64,000 bases of DNA from assembly GCA_002529455.1 (NCBI GenBank), contig NYMS01000036.1, positions 31,074 to 95,073 on the forward strand, read 5' to 3'. The notes beneath the pieces are model-generated. The model saw nothing but the letters and a program-made list of their open reading frames with translations, searched no databases and was not told the DNA's origin. Below, piece after piece: positions 18,064 to 27,029 of this stretch (positions within the stretch are counted from its first letter, which is position 1; each line of letters begins with the position of its first letter). The translations under genes and the position numbers were made by a program. Source of the DNA: Glycomyces fuscus. Lineage in GTDB: Bacteria > Actinomycetota > Actinomycetes > Streptosporangiales > Streptosporangiaceae.

Positions 18064-18563
18064 CGGTCCGCTCCCGTGAGAGCGCGGGGCGAAGCTGTCT
18101 CGCGGCGACGGCGCCTCTGCCACAATCTCGTCTCCTCGAATCAGGTGGGCGGATCGGCGGCGGCCCCGCGTCACCGCCCTGACCGGGGAGGTGGCCGCCT
18201 CGGGGCCCGCGTCGGACCCCCGTGGCAGCCGGGTGCCCCGTACGCCGGAGGAACGCCTCGGCGGGGGTGGAGCGCCCCCGCACCAGCGGGGACCAGACGG
18301 GTGCGACACCCCATCCGGAGACAAGTATCCATGCCCCGCACAATTCCTGTACTTCCACCGAGAACCGTCGTTCGGTTCGTCAGACTAACAAAGGTCGACG
18401 GCCTTGGCAGACGAATCGGGGAAGCATCGGAAAAGCACCCGAGAAGGCATCTCTGACGTGCGGAAACGTCCTCGTGGAGGTGCTGTGGCTCCAGATGCTT
18501 TTGTGAGATTTATGGAGTCGTGTCTGTTTCCGGCCAGGTGTCAGCAACCCGTCCGCCCCGGCG
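18064..18563. other. Intergenic region upstream of cvnA and downstream of ccr
   Basis: About 500 bp with no convincing gene. The left part is GC-rich leader for cvnA. A 6-bp inverted repeat (GAACCG / CGGTTC, 5-bp spacer) at 18362-18378 lies in a less GC-rich stretch and may mark the cvnA promoter or an operator. I see no clear terminator after ccr. Confidence 0.35.
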
Positions 18564-19808
18564 CTACACGTCCAGTCCGGTCTGCCCCGCACGCGCGTTG
18601 ACCAGCGCGGACATGTTCCCCGGCGGCTGGGCGTTGTCCCGGATCAACTGGTGGGCCTCCCCGATCTCGTCGAACTCCACGATCCTCGTCACACACGGGT
18701 CGAGCTGACCGCCCGCGACGAGGTCGATCACCATCCGGCACTGCGCCGGGGAGGCGAAGTGCGACCCCTGGAGGCGTTTGAGCCGCATCCACAGGAAGCG
18801 CAGGTCCACATCGGCCTGGAAACCCGAGGTGGCGCCACACAGCACCACCATCCCGGCGTTGTCGCACAGGTAGAGCGAGGTCGGCAGGGTGTCGGCGCCG
18901 GTGTGCTCGAACACGATCCGGGGCGCGCGCCGCTCCCCCAGCTCCTCCCAGAACCGCTTGCCGAAGGCGCGCACCCCGCGCATCCAGGAGGCGTAGGCCT
19001 GGGTGTCCTTCTCGTCGGGGACCCTCCCCCAGTGGTCGAACTCGGTCCGCTGGATCACGCCGACCGCGCCCAGCTCGCGGCACAGCCGCGCCTTGGACTC
19101 GGTGGAGACCACCGCGACCGGCTTGCCGCCCACCTGGCGGGCCAGCTGGATGGCCGAGGTGCCCAGCCCCCCGGCCCCGCCCCAGATCAGCACCGGGTCA
19201 CCGGGGCGGACCACGTTGGGCTCCCAGCCGAAGAGCTGTCGGTAGGCGGTGGCCGCGCTCACCAGGAAGCCGCCCGCCACGTCCCAGGGCAGGTTCTCGG
19301 GCTTGCGGTGGCACTGGACGTCGCGCACGAGGGTGAACTGGCCGAAGGAGCCGAAGTTGTTCTCGTAGCCCCAGACCCGCATGCTCTGCGAGGCGACGGG
19401 GTCGCGGCCCATGCGGATGTCGTCGGCGCTCTCGTCCCACTGGCCCGGGGCGATGACGACGTGGTCGCCGACCTCCACGCCGCGGACCCCCTCGCCCACG
19501 GCCCAGACGACCCCGGCTCCGTCGGAGCCGCCGATGTGGTAGTCCTCCGTGGCCCCGGCCTTCTCGCGCATGGTGATGACGTCGACGGGGTGGCCCATGG
19601 CCGCCCAGACGTTGTTGTAGTTGATGCCCGCGGACATCGTGTAGACGAGGACGTGCCCGGGCTGGAGCCGGGGTACGGGGACGACCTCGCGCGCGAAGGC
19701 CTCGCGGGGCTGGCCGTAGCGCTCCCGCCGGAGGGTGAAGGCGTGCATGCGCGCGGGCACGTGGCCCAGCGGAGGCACCTCGCCGAGGTCGTACAGGTCC
19801 TTGGGCAT
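18564..19808 (-). CDS. ccr: Crotonyl-CoA carboxylase/reductase-type enzyme
   Basis: 414 residues from ATG 19808 (AAAGGAA about 9 nt upstream); the longer open frame upstream is low-complexity and unlikely to be translated. Zinc-independent MDR family: substrate-side NYNNVW, the CCR-specific YHIGGSDGAGVV, WGYENNFGSFGQF and a GGAGGLGTSAIQLARQ NADPH-binding motif, and GSHFA near the C-terminus, where the CO2-anchoring His of CCRs sits. Known CCRs reductively carboxylate crotonyl-CoA or other enoyl-CoAs to alkylmalonyl-CoA, an extender-unit precursor. It is slightly shorter than housekeeping CCRs (~445). Located 6.4 kb upstream of the PKS, it may supply an unusual extender, although the visible ATs look methylmalonyl- and malonyl-type. 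A primary-metabolic ethylmalonyl-CoA role is the alternative. Confidence 0.85.
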   Translation of the reverse strand: MPKDLYDLGEVPPLGHVPARMHAFTLRRERYGQPREAFAREVVPVPRLQPGHVLVYTMSAGINYNNVWAAMGHPVDVITMREKAGATEDYHIGGSDGAGVVWAVGEGVRGVEVGDHVVIAPGQWDESADDIRMGRDPVASQSMRVWGYENNFGSFGQFTLVRDVQCHRKPENLPWDVAGGFLVSAATAYRQLFGWEPNVVRPGDPVLIWGGAGGLGTSAIQLARQVGGKPVAVVSTESKARLCRELGAVGVIQRTEFDHWGRVPDEKDTQAYASWMRGVRAFGKRFWEELGERRAPRIVFEHTGADTLPTSLYLCDNAGMVVLCGATSGFQADVDLRFLWMRLKRLQGSHFASPAQCRMVIDLVAGGQLDPCVTRIVEFDEIGEAHQLIRDNAQPPGNMSALVNARAGQTGLDV

Positions 19809-20560
19809 GGGGAGGTTCCTTTCAGCGACCGGGGGTGGGGAGGGGGCGGCCGTGCTCACCGGACGGCGGATCCGCCGCAGGTGCGCACCCCGCGGCAGGG
19901 CGCCGCCGGGGGCGCGTCCGGGGTCGGTGCCGCGCGCGGGAGCGGGCGGCGGGGCGCCGGTCCGGCGCGGAGTGCCCGACTGCGCGGGGTGTGCCCCGTC
20001 GCGTACGGACGCGCGGAGCCCGGCACGGGAGGAAGCAGGCGCGTCCGCGCGCGCCGAGGCCCGGGAGGACGCACGTGCACCTTCACGTTCGCGAAAGCCA
20101 GTCCGGAAATAGGCGTGTGGACTGACCGAATCCGGTTCCACAGTGGCGCGGGAACGCCGCCGCCGGGGCGCGGCGGCCCCGCGGCGTCCCTCCGCGAGGC
20201 GGGGCGCCCGGGGCGCGGGACAGCGGGAGCAGTGGTCATGGCTCTCCTGTCGTTCTTTGTCACCCTGTTCGCCACCGCGCCCGGAATCCTTCCGGGAGCA
20301 GCTCTGAACTGGGAGTACAACGCCTTTTCCCGACCTGGTGAACATACGCGGCCGTGTCCGGCGAACCGCCGCGGCGGCGGGACCGAAATGTTTTCCACGT
20401 CGTCGGAGAGGGCGTCGGGACAGCCCTTCCGAAGGCGTTCACGGCGGAAACAGGAGGCGTTTCCACCACCGTCCTTCTCACGCACAGGAGACTACCCTCC
20501 CGCGTTCCGCAAGGACATGAACGGTCACCATTCCGACAAAGAGGAGAGAATACGCACAGC
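19809..20560. other. Long intergenic region upstream of ccr
   Basis: About 750 bp without a gene I trust. 20240-20560 is relatively AT-rich and likely holds the ccr promoter with a long 5' leader. A short minus-strand frame starts at ATG 20239 behind GACAGGAGAG and reads into Arg/Pro-rich sequence; it could be a leader peptide but has no recognisable domain. Confidence 0.35.
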
Positions 20561-20618
20561 GGGGGCGGAGCCGCCCGGCCCCGCCCCCGGACACCGCGCG
20601 GAGCCCGGCTCCCCGGGC
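20561..20618 (-). terminator. Terminator hairpins after the ABC importer operon
   Basis: Two GC-rich hairpins immediately past the substrate-binding protein stop: 20603-20618 (GCCCGG-CTCC-CCGGGC) and 20561-20588 (GGGGGCGG / CCGCCCCC). No long T-run follows, as is common in high-GC actinomycetes. Confidence 0.55.
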
Positions 20619-20630
20619 CCGCGCAAGTTC

Positions 20631-22433
20631 CTACCCGGCCGCCTCCAGACCGCCCTGGAGCAGCGACAGGACGATGTGGTTGTCGCGGTAGATCTGGTTC
20701 CGGGCGGCGGGGTGGTCGTCGGGGAAGGACTCCACCCGGGCGCCCTCCAGGGCCGGGGCCAGGTACTTGTAGGTCCAGATCGGGATCCGCGGCAGCAGCT
20801 CGTTGAAGACGACCGCCATCGTCTTGAGGGCCTCGGTCTGCTCCTCCTCGCTCTGCGCGGTCTTGGCGACCTCGACGAGCTCCTCCAGGTCCACCTCGCC
20901 CCGGCTGGGGCTGTCCACCTTCAGGTCGAAGCCCTGTCCCGGGTTCTCGCCGGTGCGTGCGTTCTCCACCAGGAAGTTCATCTGGAAGGCGCCCCAGTAC
21001 TGCGGGATCTCCGGGTTGCCCCAGTGGCGCACGGCCACCTCGAAGTCACCGGCGGCCCAGATGCCCCAGGGGTTGTCCGCGGGCACGTTGCGCGCGGTCG
21101 TCCTGATCCCGAAGGCGTTCCAGGCCTCCTCCACCTGGGTGGCGGTCAGCTCGAAGTCGCCCCAGCCCGCGACGCCGATGATCTCGTAGCCGGCCTCCTC
21201 CCCGTCCGGGGTGTGCCAGATCCCGTCCTCCTTGGCCCAGCCCGCCTCCTCCAGCAGTTCGGTGGCCCGGTCCAGGTCCTGGTCGTAGGTCGCGAACCCG
21301 GCGAGTTCCTCGGCGGTGAAGATCTGCTCGGTCTGGAGGTCGACCAGCCCGGAGTAGTACCGCACCCGGTCGTAGGCCTCGCCCCGCGCCACCTGGCCGA
21401 TCTGGTCGCTGTCGAGCAGGTGTTTGAGCGCCTTGCGCACCCGCACGTCCCTGAGCTCGGGCTTGGCCTCGTAGTTGAACATCAGTCCGCAGCCGTCGTA
21501 GCCGGGGTGCTCGACCCACCGGAACCCCTCGACGGCGCGGAACGCCTGCTGGTCGGCGGCGGACGTGGCCAGGGTCGAGTAGTCGACCTCGCCCTGCTGG
21601 ATGAGCAGGGAGGCCTGGCGGTTGTCGCCCTTGTGGACGACCACCTCGTCGAAGGCGACCTCGGCGCCCTGGTATCCGGTCTGCTCGCGCACCAGGGTGA
21701 TCCGCGCGTCGGACATCTGGGCCGGGTCGAAGGTGTAGGGGCCGCTGGTGATGATGTCCTGGGGGCTGAACTCGATGAACTCGGCGTTGAACTCGGTGTG
21801 CTCGTCGTCGCCCTGGCGGACGCCGTCGGCCACCATCGCGATCGCGCGCTCCCCGAAGTCGCCGTAGGTCGACTTGGAGAAGATCCGGTGCTTGACGACC
21901 TGGAGCTCGATCCCGGGGAAGGGGTTGTCGAAGCGCGCGCGGACGCTGAGGTCGTCCAGCCGCTCCAGTTCGGTGATCTGCGGGAAGCCCACCGACCAGG
22001 CGGGCGCCTCCAGGACCCGGATGGCGTAGTTCTGGTGCAGGTCCTCGGCGGTCAGGTCGGTGCCGTCGCTCCACTTCAGGCCCGGGCGCAGGGTCACGAC
22101 GAGGTCGTCGCCCTCCCAGGCGCTGCTCTCCAGGAGCAGGTAGTCCCACTCGTGGGTCTCCCAGTTGTAGAACGCGCCCGCGGGCAGGAAGAGGTCGGCG
22201 TACACGGAGTTCATCAGCAGCGCGCCGTCCTCCACGGCGACGTTGCGCGTCTGGGCGTCCAGGTCGAAGTCGAAGACGCCGGTGAACCGCGCGACTCCGT
22301 CCGATCCGGTGCCGCCGCCCGCGCAGGAGGAGAGCAGGCCCGCGCCGGCCGCGCCGGCCGTGCCGAAGCCGATCGCCCGGAGCAGGCGCCTGCGGGTCAG
22401 GTCGCCCGTCAGGGGGCGGGGGGTGGGGGTCAT
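20631..22433 (-). CDS. Family 5 ABC transporter substrate-binding lipoprotein (Tat-type)
   Basis: 600 residues. The N-terminus combines a twin-arginine motif (TRRRLLRAIGFG) with a lipobox (LLSSC, Cys about 37), so it should be exported folded by Tat and anchored as a lipoprotein. The body is a family 5 extracellular solute-binding domain (LRPGLKWSDGTDLTAEDL), whose members bind peptides, nickel or oligosaccharides. It is the last gene of a five-component importer operon and overlaps the small membrane gene by 4 bp. The substrate cannot be read from sequence; a sugar substrate is possible given the palindromic operator upstream of the operon. Confidence 0.93.
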   Translation of the reverse strand: MTPTPRPLTGDLTRRRLLRAIGFGTAGAAGAGLLSSCAGGGTGSDGVARFTGVFDFDLDAQTRNVAVEDGALLMNSVYADLFLPAGAFYNWETHEWDYLLLESSAWEGDDLVVTLRPGLKWSDGTDLTAEDLHQNYAIRVLEAPAWSVGFPQITELERLDDLSVRARFDNPFPGIELQVVKHRIFSKSTYGDFGERAIAMVADGVRQGDDEHTEFNAEFIEFSPQDIITSGPYTFDPAQMSDARITLVREQTGYQGAEVAFDEVVVHKGDNRQASLLIQQGEVDYSTLATSAADQQAFRAVEGFRWVEHPGYDGCGLMFNYEAKPELRDVRVRKALKHLLDSDQIGQVARGEAYDRVRYYSGLVDLQTEQIFTAEELAGFATYDQDLDRATELLEEAGWAKEDGIWHTPDGEEAGYEIIGVAGWGDFELTATQVEEAWNAFGIRTTARNVPADNPWGIWAAGDFEVAVRHWGNPEIPQYWGAFQMNFLVENARTGENPGQGFDLKVDSPSRGEVDLEELVEVAKTAQSEEEQTEALKTMAVVFNELLPRIPIWTYKYLAPALEGARVESFPDDHPAARNQIYRDNHIVLSLLQGGLEAAG

Positions 22434-22618
22434 CGGCGCTTCCTTTCGAGTAGGACGGCGAGCAGACCGAGGGAGAGCACGACCAGGCCGATCACGGCGG
22501 TGAGGGCGCTGATGACGAACTCGGCTGTGCCGGGGGGAGTGAGGGCGGTCGTGAGTGCGCTGGTCAGGGTGAGGAAGGCTCCGGCGAGCAGGGCGAAGCG
22601 TCCGACCACGAGGAGCAC
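22430..22618 (-). CDS. Small two-helix membrane protein in the ABC importer operon
   Basis: 62 residues from GTG 22618, just downstream of the ATPase stop (22623) with GGGGGGTGAGG as ribosome site; it overlaps the substrate-binding protein start by 4 bp (ATGA). Two hydrophobic helices (VGRFALLAGAFLTLTSA and FVISALTAVIGLVVLSLGLL) end in ERKRR, which suggests a cytoplasmic C-terminus. I do not recognise a family. Tight coupling on both sides supports a real gene; it may be an accessory subunit. A longer frame starting at 22702 would overlap the ATPase and is less likely. Confidence 0.65.
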   Translation of the reverse strand: MLLVVGRFALLAGAFLTLTSALTTALTPPGTAEFVISALTAVIGLVVLSLGLLAVLLERKRR

Positions 22619-22622
22619 GGCC

Positions 22623-23669
22623 TCACCCCCCGCCGACGACGTGGCAGGCGAGCAGCCGGTCGTGCGCGGGGACCAGCGGCGGCCGGACGGTGTCGCAGTC
22701 ACCCCGCTCGTAGAGGGGGCAGCGCGGGTGGAAGTCGCATCCGGACGGCAGGTCGGTCAGGTCGGGGACGTCGTCGCCGCGCAGCCGGAACCGTTCCCGG
22801 GTCCGCGCCAGGTCGGGGTCGGGTTCGCACACGGCGGAGACCAGCGCCCTGGTGTAGGGGTGGCGGGGGTCGTTGACCACACGCGGGGTGGGGCCGTGCT
22901 CGACCACCCGGCCCAGGTACATGACGGCGATCTCGCCCTCCCACGCGAAGTACTTGGCCACGGCCAGGTCGTGCGTGATGAACAGGAAGCCCACGTCCAG
23001 CTCGTCGCGCAGCCTGCCGAGGGTGTTGAGCAGGCTGACCCGGATGGACACGTCGAGCATCGATGTCGACTCGTCGGCGATGATCACCTCGGGGTCCAGC
23101 GCCAGGGCCCGGGCCACGGCGACGCGCTGGCGCTGGCCGCCCGACAGCTGGTGCGGGTACTTGTCGAGGTAGTCCCCGGCCGGGGTGAGGTCGACCCGCT
23201 CCAGCAGTTCGGCGGTGGCCCGGCGGGCCTCTCGCCGGTTCCCGACCAGGCCGTGGCGGCGCGGTCCGGCCGAGACGGTGGAGTGGACGGTGCGCACGGG
23301 GTTGAGCGAGGAGTAGGGGTCCTGGTGGATGTACTGGACGGAGCGGCGGAAGCGGGCCCGCTCGCGCCGGTCCATCCCCGCCACGTCCCTGCCCCGGAAG
23401 AGCACGGAGCCGCGTACGGGTTCGGCCAGTCCGGCGGCCATGCGGGCGCTGGTGGTCTTGCCGCAGCCGGACTCGCCGACCAGGCACAGCACCCGTCCGG
23501 GGCGCACGTCGAGGTCGATCCCGGCGACGGCGGGGACGTCGCCGCGTGGGGTCGGGAAGGTCTGGTGCACGCCGCGCAGGCTGAGCACCGGCGGGGCGTC
23601 CCCGGTGCCGCGGGCGGACGCGGCACCGGGTTCGGGCTGCGCGGACGCTGGGACGGTCCGGTCAATCAC
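22623..23669 (-). CDS. Oligopeptide-type ABC importer ATPase (OppF/DppF-like)
   Basis: 348 residues, GTG 23669, overlapping the preceding ATPase by 8 bp. Walker A GESGCGKTT, Q-loop YIHQDPYSSLNP, signature LSGGQRQRV, Walker B VIIADES, H-loop FITHD. The C-terminal oligopeptide/dipeptide extension with FHPRCP and further Cys residues is typical of OppF/DppF. It pairs with the following ATPase to energise the importer at the membrane. Confidence 0.95.
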   Translation of the reverse strand: MIDRTVPASAQPEPGAASARGTGDAPPVLSLRGVHQTFPTPRGDVPAVAGIDLDVRPGRVLCLVGESGCGKTTSARMAAGLAEPVRGSVLFRGRDVAGMDRRERARFRRSVQYIHQDPYSSLNPVRTVHSTVSAGPRRHGLVGNRREARRATAELLERVDLTPAGDYLDKYPHQLSGGQRQRVAVARALALDPEVIIADESTSMLDVSIRVSLLNTLGRLRDELDVGFLFITHDLAVAKYFAWEGEIAVMYLGRVVEHGPTPRVVNDPRHPYTRALVSAVCEPDPDLARTRERFRLRGDDVPDLTDLPSGCDFHPRCPLYERGDCDTVRPPLVPAHDRLLACHVVGGG

Positions 23670-24720
23670 GGGTGGCCCCCTCGGTGGAGAGTTCGTTCGA
23701 ACGCAGGCAGGCCGCGGCGTGGCTCAGCCCTTCGGGGCGCTTCCTGAGCACGTCGAGCTCGGGGCGGGTGGACGTGCACCGCTCGACGGCGTGCGCGCAG
23801 CGCGGCGCGAAGGAGCACCCCGCGGGCAGCGCCGCGATGCCGGGCGGGCCGCCGGGCAGCGACTCCGGGACCCTCAGGTCGCCCGTGACCGGGGGCACCG
23901 AGTTGATCAGCGCCGAGGTGTAGGGGTGCCGGGCGCGGTGGAAGATGTCGCGGGTGGTGCCGGTCTCGATCATCCGGCCCGCGTACATGGTGCCGACGCG
24001 GTCGGCGAGCTCGGCGGCCAGTCCCAGGTCGTGGGTGATGAAGACCATCGCGAAGCGCAGTTCCTCGCGCAGCTCCGCGAGGCGCTCGACGATGGAGCGC
24101 TGGGTGAGGATGTCCAGGGCCGTGGTGGGCTCGTCCAGGATGAGCAGCTGCGGCTCCAGGGCGAGGGCGAGCGCGATGAGGGTGCGCTGGCGCATGCCGC
24201 CGGAGAGCTCGTGGGGGAAGCTGTCGAGCACCCGCGCCGGGTCGAGCCGCACCATGCGCAGCAGCTCGGCGGAGCGTTCGAGGACCTCGGCGCGCGGGCG
24301 GCGGCCCCTGTCGTGGGCGCGGAAGGTGTCGAGGAAGTGCTCGCGCACCCGCAGCACGGGGTTGAAGGCGTTCATGGCGCCCTGGAAGACCATGGCTGCC
24401 TCGTTCCAGCGGAAGCGGCGCAGGTCCTCGCGGGCGAGGGTGCGCACGTCGGCGAGGCGGCCGTCCTTGCGGCGGAAGAGGATCTCGCCCGAGGAGACCT
24501 CGCCGGTGCGCGGGAGCAGCCGGAGCAGGCCGAGGCCCAGGGTGGTCTTGCCGCATCCGGACTCCCCCACCAGGGCCATGGACTGGCCGGGGTGGAGGTC
24601 GAAGGAGACGTCGTGGACCGCGGTGACCCGGCTCCTGCGGCCGGTGCGGTAGGCCACGTCGACGCCGCGGACGGAGAGCAGGACCCCCTCGGCGGACGGG
24701 GCGGCGGTGTGGTCGGTCAC
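23662..24720 (-). CDS. Oligopeptide-type ABC importer ATPase (OppD/DppD-like)
   Basis: 352 residues, GTG 24720. Walker A GESGCGKTT, signature LSGGMRQR, Walker B LLILDEPTTALD, H-loop VFITHD, and the C-terminal domain with SFAPRCAHAVERC characteristic of OppD/DppD. It starts 4 bp after the permease stop and overlaps the next ATPase. It forms the heterodimeric ATPase with the gene at 22623-23669. Confidence 0.95.
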   Translation of the reverse strand: MTDHTAAPSAEGVLLSVRGVDVAYRTGRRSRVTAVHDVSFDLHPGQSMALVGESGCGKTTLGLGLLRLLPRTGEVSSGEILFRRKDGRLADVRTLAREDLRRFRWNEAAMVFQGAMNAFNPVLRVREHFLDTFRAHDRGRRPRAEVLERSAELLRMVRLDPARVLDSFPHELSGGMRQRTLIALALALEPQLLILDEPTTALDILTQRSIVERLAELREELRFAMVFITHDLGLAAELADRVGTMYAGRMIETGTTRDIFHRARHPYTSALINSVPPVTGDLRVPESLPGGPPGIAALPAGCSFAPRCAHAVERCTSTRPELDVLRKRPEGLSHAAACLRSNELSTEGATRD

Positions 24721-24723
24721 GGC

Positions 24724-25602
24724 TTACCTGTCCCGGAGTCGTGGGTTGAGGGCCTGTTCCAGGGACCGGGTCATGGTGACCAGGCCGATCTGGAAGAGCA
24801 TGATCATCACCATCGGGGCGATGAGGAAGGGTGCGGCCTGGGGCAGCAGGAAGGCGTTGTTGTCCCAGGCCTGCTGGATCATCAGGCCCCAGTTGTCGGC
24901 GGTGCTGGGCAGCAGGCCGAGCAGGTACATGCCGACCACCGCGTAGATCGCGTTGGTGACGGCGATGATGAAGTTGACGAAGATGTAGCCCGCCATGTTG
25001 GGCAGCACCTCGACGAAGAGGATGCGGGCGGTGCCCAGGTCCTGGAGGCGGGCGGCCTCGACGAACTCGCGCTCCTTGAGGGTGAGCACCTGGGCCCGGA
25101 TCGAGCGCATGAGGTAGGGCCAGGTGACCAGGCCGATGATGAGGGAGACCACCAGCGGCGAGGCGGTCCGGTAGAAGGACGCGACGACCAGCATGAGCAC
25201 GATGAAGGGGATGGTCATCGTGATGTCGGTGAGCTGGAGCAGGAAGTGGTCCACGCGTCCGCGCACGTACCCGGCGACGCCGCCGAGGACGACGGCGACG
25301 GCCACGGTGGTCAGCGCGGCGACGAAACCGACCCAGATGGGTTCGCGCCCGCCCAGGACCAGCTGGACGAAGGTGTCCTTGCCCTCGTGGTTGGTGCCGA
25401 GCCAGTGCTCGGAGGTGATCGGGCCCCAGATCGCGGTGACGTCGGTGGGGTTGTGGGTGTCGACGAACAGCGGTCCGACGAAGGAGAAGGCCAGGACGCC
25501 GAGGACCAGGCAGAGGCCGACGAACCCGCTGGTGCTGCGGGTGAGTCCCTGCCAGACCGATCCCCAGACCCCGGGTCCGGCGGCGGTGGTGGTGGCGACC
25601 AT
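24724..25602 (-). CDS. ABC importer permease (OppC/DppC-like)
   Basis: 292 residues from ATG 25602, 8 bp after the upstream permease stop with TAGGAG as ribosome site; the longer frame upstream is a shadow of the other permease. Typical DppC layout: N-terminal helix (SGFVGLCLVLGVLAFSFVG), periplasmic segment with HWLGTNHEGKD, then about five helices and the EAA coupling loop (REFVEAARLQDLG). Confidence 0.94.
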   Translation of the reverse strand: MVATTTAAGPGVWGSVWQGLTRSTSGFVGLCLVLGVLAFSFVGPLFVDTHNPTDVTAIWGPITSEHWLGTNHEGKDTFVQLVLGGREPIWVGFVAALTTVAVAVVLGGVAGYVRGRVDHFLLQLTDITMTIPFIVLMLVVASFYRTASPLVVSLIIGLVTWPYLMRSIRAQVLTLKEREFVEAARLQDLGTARILFVEVLPNMAGYIFVNFIIAVTNAIYAVVGMYLLGLLPSTADNWGLMIQQAWDNNAFLLPQAAPFLIAPMVMIMLFQIGLVTMTRSLEQALNPRLRDR

Positions 25603-25610
25603 GTGGGCTC

Positions 25611-26708
25611 CTACTGCTGGGAGATGCGCGGGTCGAGGCGGCTGTAGAGCAGGTCGGCCGCGAGGTTGGCGAGCACGACGCAGGACGTGATGATGACGAG
25701 CAGCCCCTGGAGGAGCGGGTAGTCGCGGTAGTTGACGGCGTCCAGGAGCAGGCCGCCGACCCCCTTGTAGACCAGGACCTGCTCGACGAAGATCGCGCCG
25801 CCGACGAGCGTGCCGAAGGAGATGGCGATCTGGGCGACCAGGGGCAGGACCGCGTTGCGCCCGACGTAGGAGACGGCGACGCGGCGGTCGGGCAGCCCCC
25901 GGGCGCGCGCGACCGTCACGTAGTCCTCCCCGAGGACCTCGGTGGTGGAGGCCTTCATGACGAGCATCCAGGTGCCGATGATGGCGAGCACGTAGGTGAG
26001 GATCGGCAGGGCGGCGTGGTAGAGGGCGTCGCCGACGAACTCCGCGGTGGGGCCGGGGCGGACGCCGGGGCTGATGGTGCCGCGCAGGTCGATGGGGTCG
26101 AACCACCCCAGGTACATGCCGCCGCCGAAGACCAGGAGCATCGCGATGAGGTAGTTGGGCACGGCGCCCAGGACCGAGGCCAGGACGCTGAGCACGTGGT
26201 CCAGGAAGCGGTTGCGCCAGTAGGCCATCACCATCCCCAGGGCCAGGCCGAGGACGACGGCGATGACGGTGCCGACGCCGATGCTGAACAGGGTCCAGGG
26301 CAGGTAGGCCCCGATGGCCTCCATGACGCTCTGGCCCGGCCGGTTGATGGTCATGCCCAGGTCGAGGGTGGCCAGGCCGGCCAGGAAGTCCCACCACTGC
26401 TGGTACAGGGGGGCGTCGGGGTCGTAGGCCAGCGAGTTCATCGCGATGGCCCGGGCCTCCTCCATCGACATGCCGCCCTGGGTGAGGCGCCCGGCCATCA
26501 CGTCGATCGGGTCGCCGGGCATGGCGCGGCCGAGGAAGAAGGTCGCGTTGGCGACGACGAACACCACGACGACGGCCTTGCGGACCTTGACGGCGGCGTA
26601 GTGGCGCCAGATCCGCAGCGGCAGGGGGTCGGGCGCGTCGGCGCGGGCCGGCGCGTCGGCGCTCCCGGCGTGCGGCGGCGGTGGGGAGGCCGCGATTTCG
26701 GTGGCCAC
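25611..26708 (-). CDS. ABC importer permease (OppB/DppB-like)
   Basis: 365 residues from GTG 26708, which has AAGGAG just upstream; an earlier ATG at 26789 would run through the palindromic operator. An N-terminal Ala/Pro-rich tail of ~45 residues precedes the usual first helix (KAVVVVFVVANATFFLG) and the RAMPGDP motif of DppB. About six membrane helices; the coupling loop reads EDYVTVARARGL. It is the first gene of the importer operon. Confidence 0.93.
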   Translation of the reverse strand: MATEIAASPPPPHAGSADAPARADAPDPLPLRIWRHYAAVKVRKAVVVVFVVANATFFLGRAMPGDPIDVMAGRLTQGGMSMEEARAIAMNSLAYDPDAPLYQQWWDFLAGLATLDLGMTINRPGQSVMEAIGAYLPWTLFSIGVGTVIAVVLGLALGMVMAYWRNRFLDHVLSVLASVLGAVPNYLIAMLLVFGGGMYLGWFDPIDLRGTISPGVRPGPTAEFVGDALYHAALPILTYVLAIIGTWMLVMKASTTEVLGEDYVTVARARGLPDRRVAVSYVGRNAVLPLVAQIAISFGTLVGGAIFVEQVLVYKGVGGLLLDAVNYRDYPLLQGLLVIITSCVVLANLAADLLYSRLDPRISQQ

Positions 26709-26742
26709 GGGGCTCCTTCGGGGGGCGGCAGGGACTCCGTTT

Positions 26743-26765
26743 CTATTAGGAAAGTTTCCTAATAG
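26743..26765. promoter_or_regulatory. Perfect 23-bp palindrome upstream of the ABC importer operon
   Basis: Arms CTATTAGGAAA and its exact complement around one central base. It lies 35 bp before the first permease start in an otherwise GC-rich context. Form and position fit an operator. It resembles operators I associate with ROK-family sugar regulators (TTAGGAAA-N-TTTCCTAA), but the family assignment is from memory. It probably controls the importer operon. Confidence 0.75.
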
Positions 26766-27029
26766 AGGATTCACGGTAACCCGGCCCATGTGGTCCAGAC
26801 CACCTTCGTGACCAAACGGCGTCTTACACGCGACCCGATCGGCATCACAAAGCGAACAAATGGCTACAAACCGTCACATATGACCGCGCGAGGATTGGCC
26901 GCACCCGGCCACATGCGCACACATATGACTTTTGTGGGTGTTGTCCTCACTCAGGTGGTTCGTACGGTGACGTCTCCGAAGCACACGACCCCGTTCCCCG
27001 AACGGGCCGAGAACGCGGAGGCGACCCCC

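Noticed and set aside
19856..20239. 127-codon minus-strand ORF with a good ribosome site upstream of ccr
   Set aside because: Composition is Pro/Arg/Ala-rich, like non-coding GC-rich sequence, with no homologous pattern. Kept only as a possible leader.
20303..20314. 12-mer TCTGAACTGGGA shared with 45261-45272
   Set aside because: A single shared 12-mer between two intergenic regions with no further similarity; chance is plausible.
18651..23747. Plus-strand open frame of ~1700 codons over ccr and the ABC importer
   Set aside because: Antisense to confident genes, no domain and no ribosome site.
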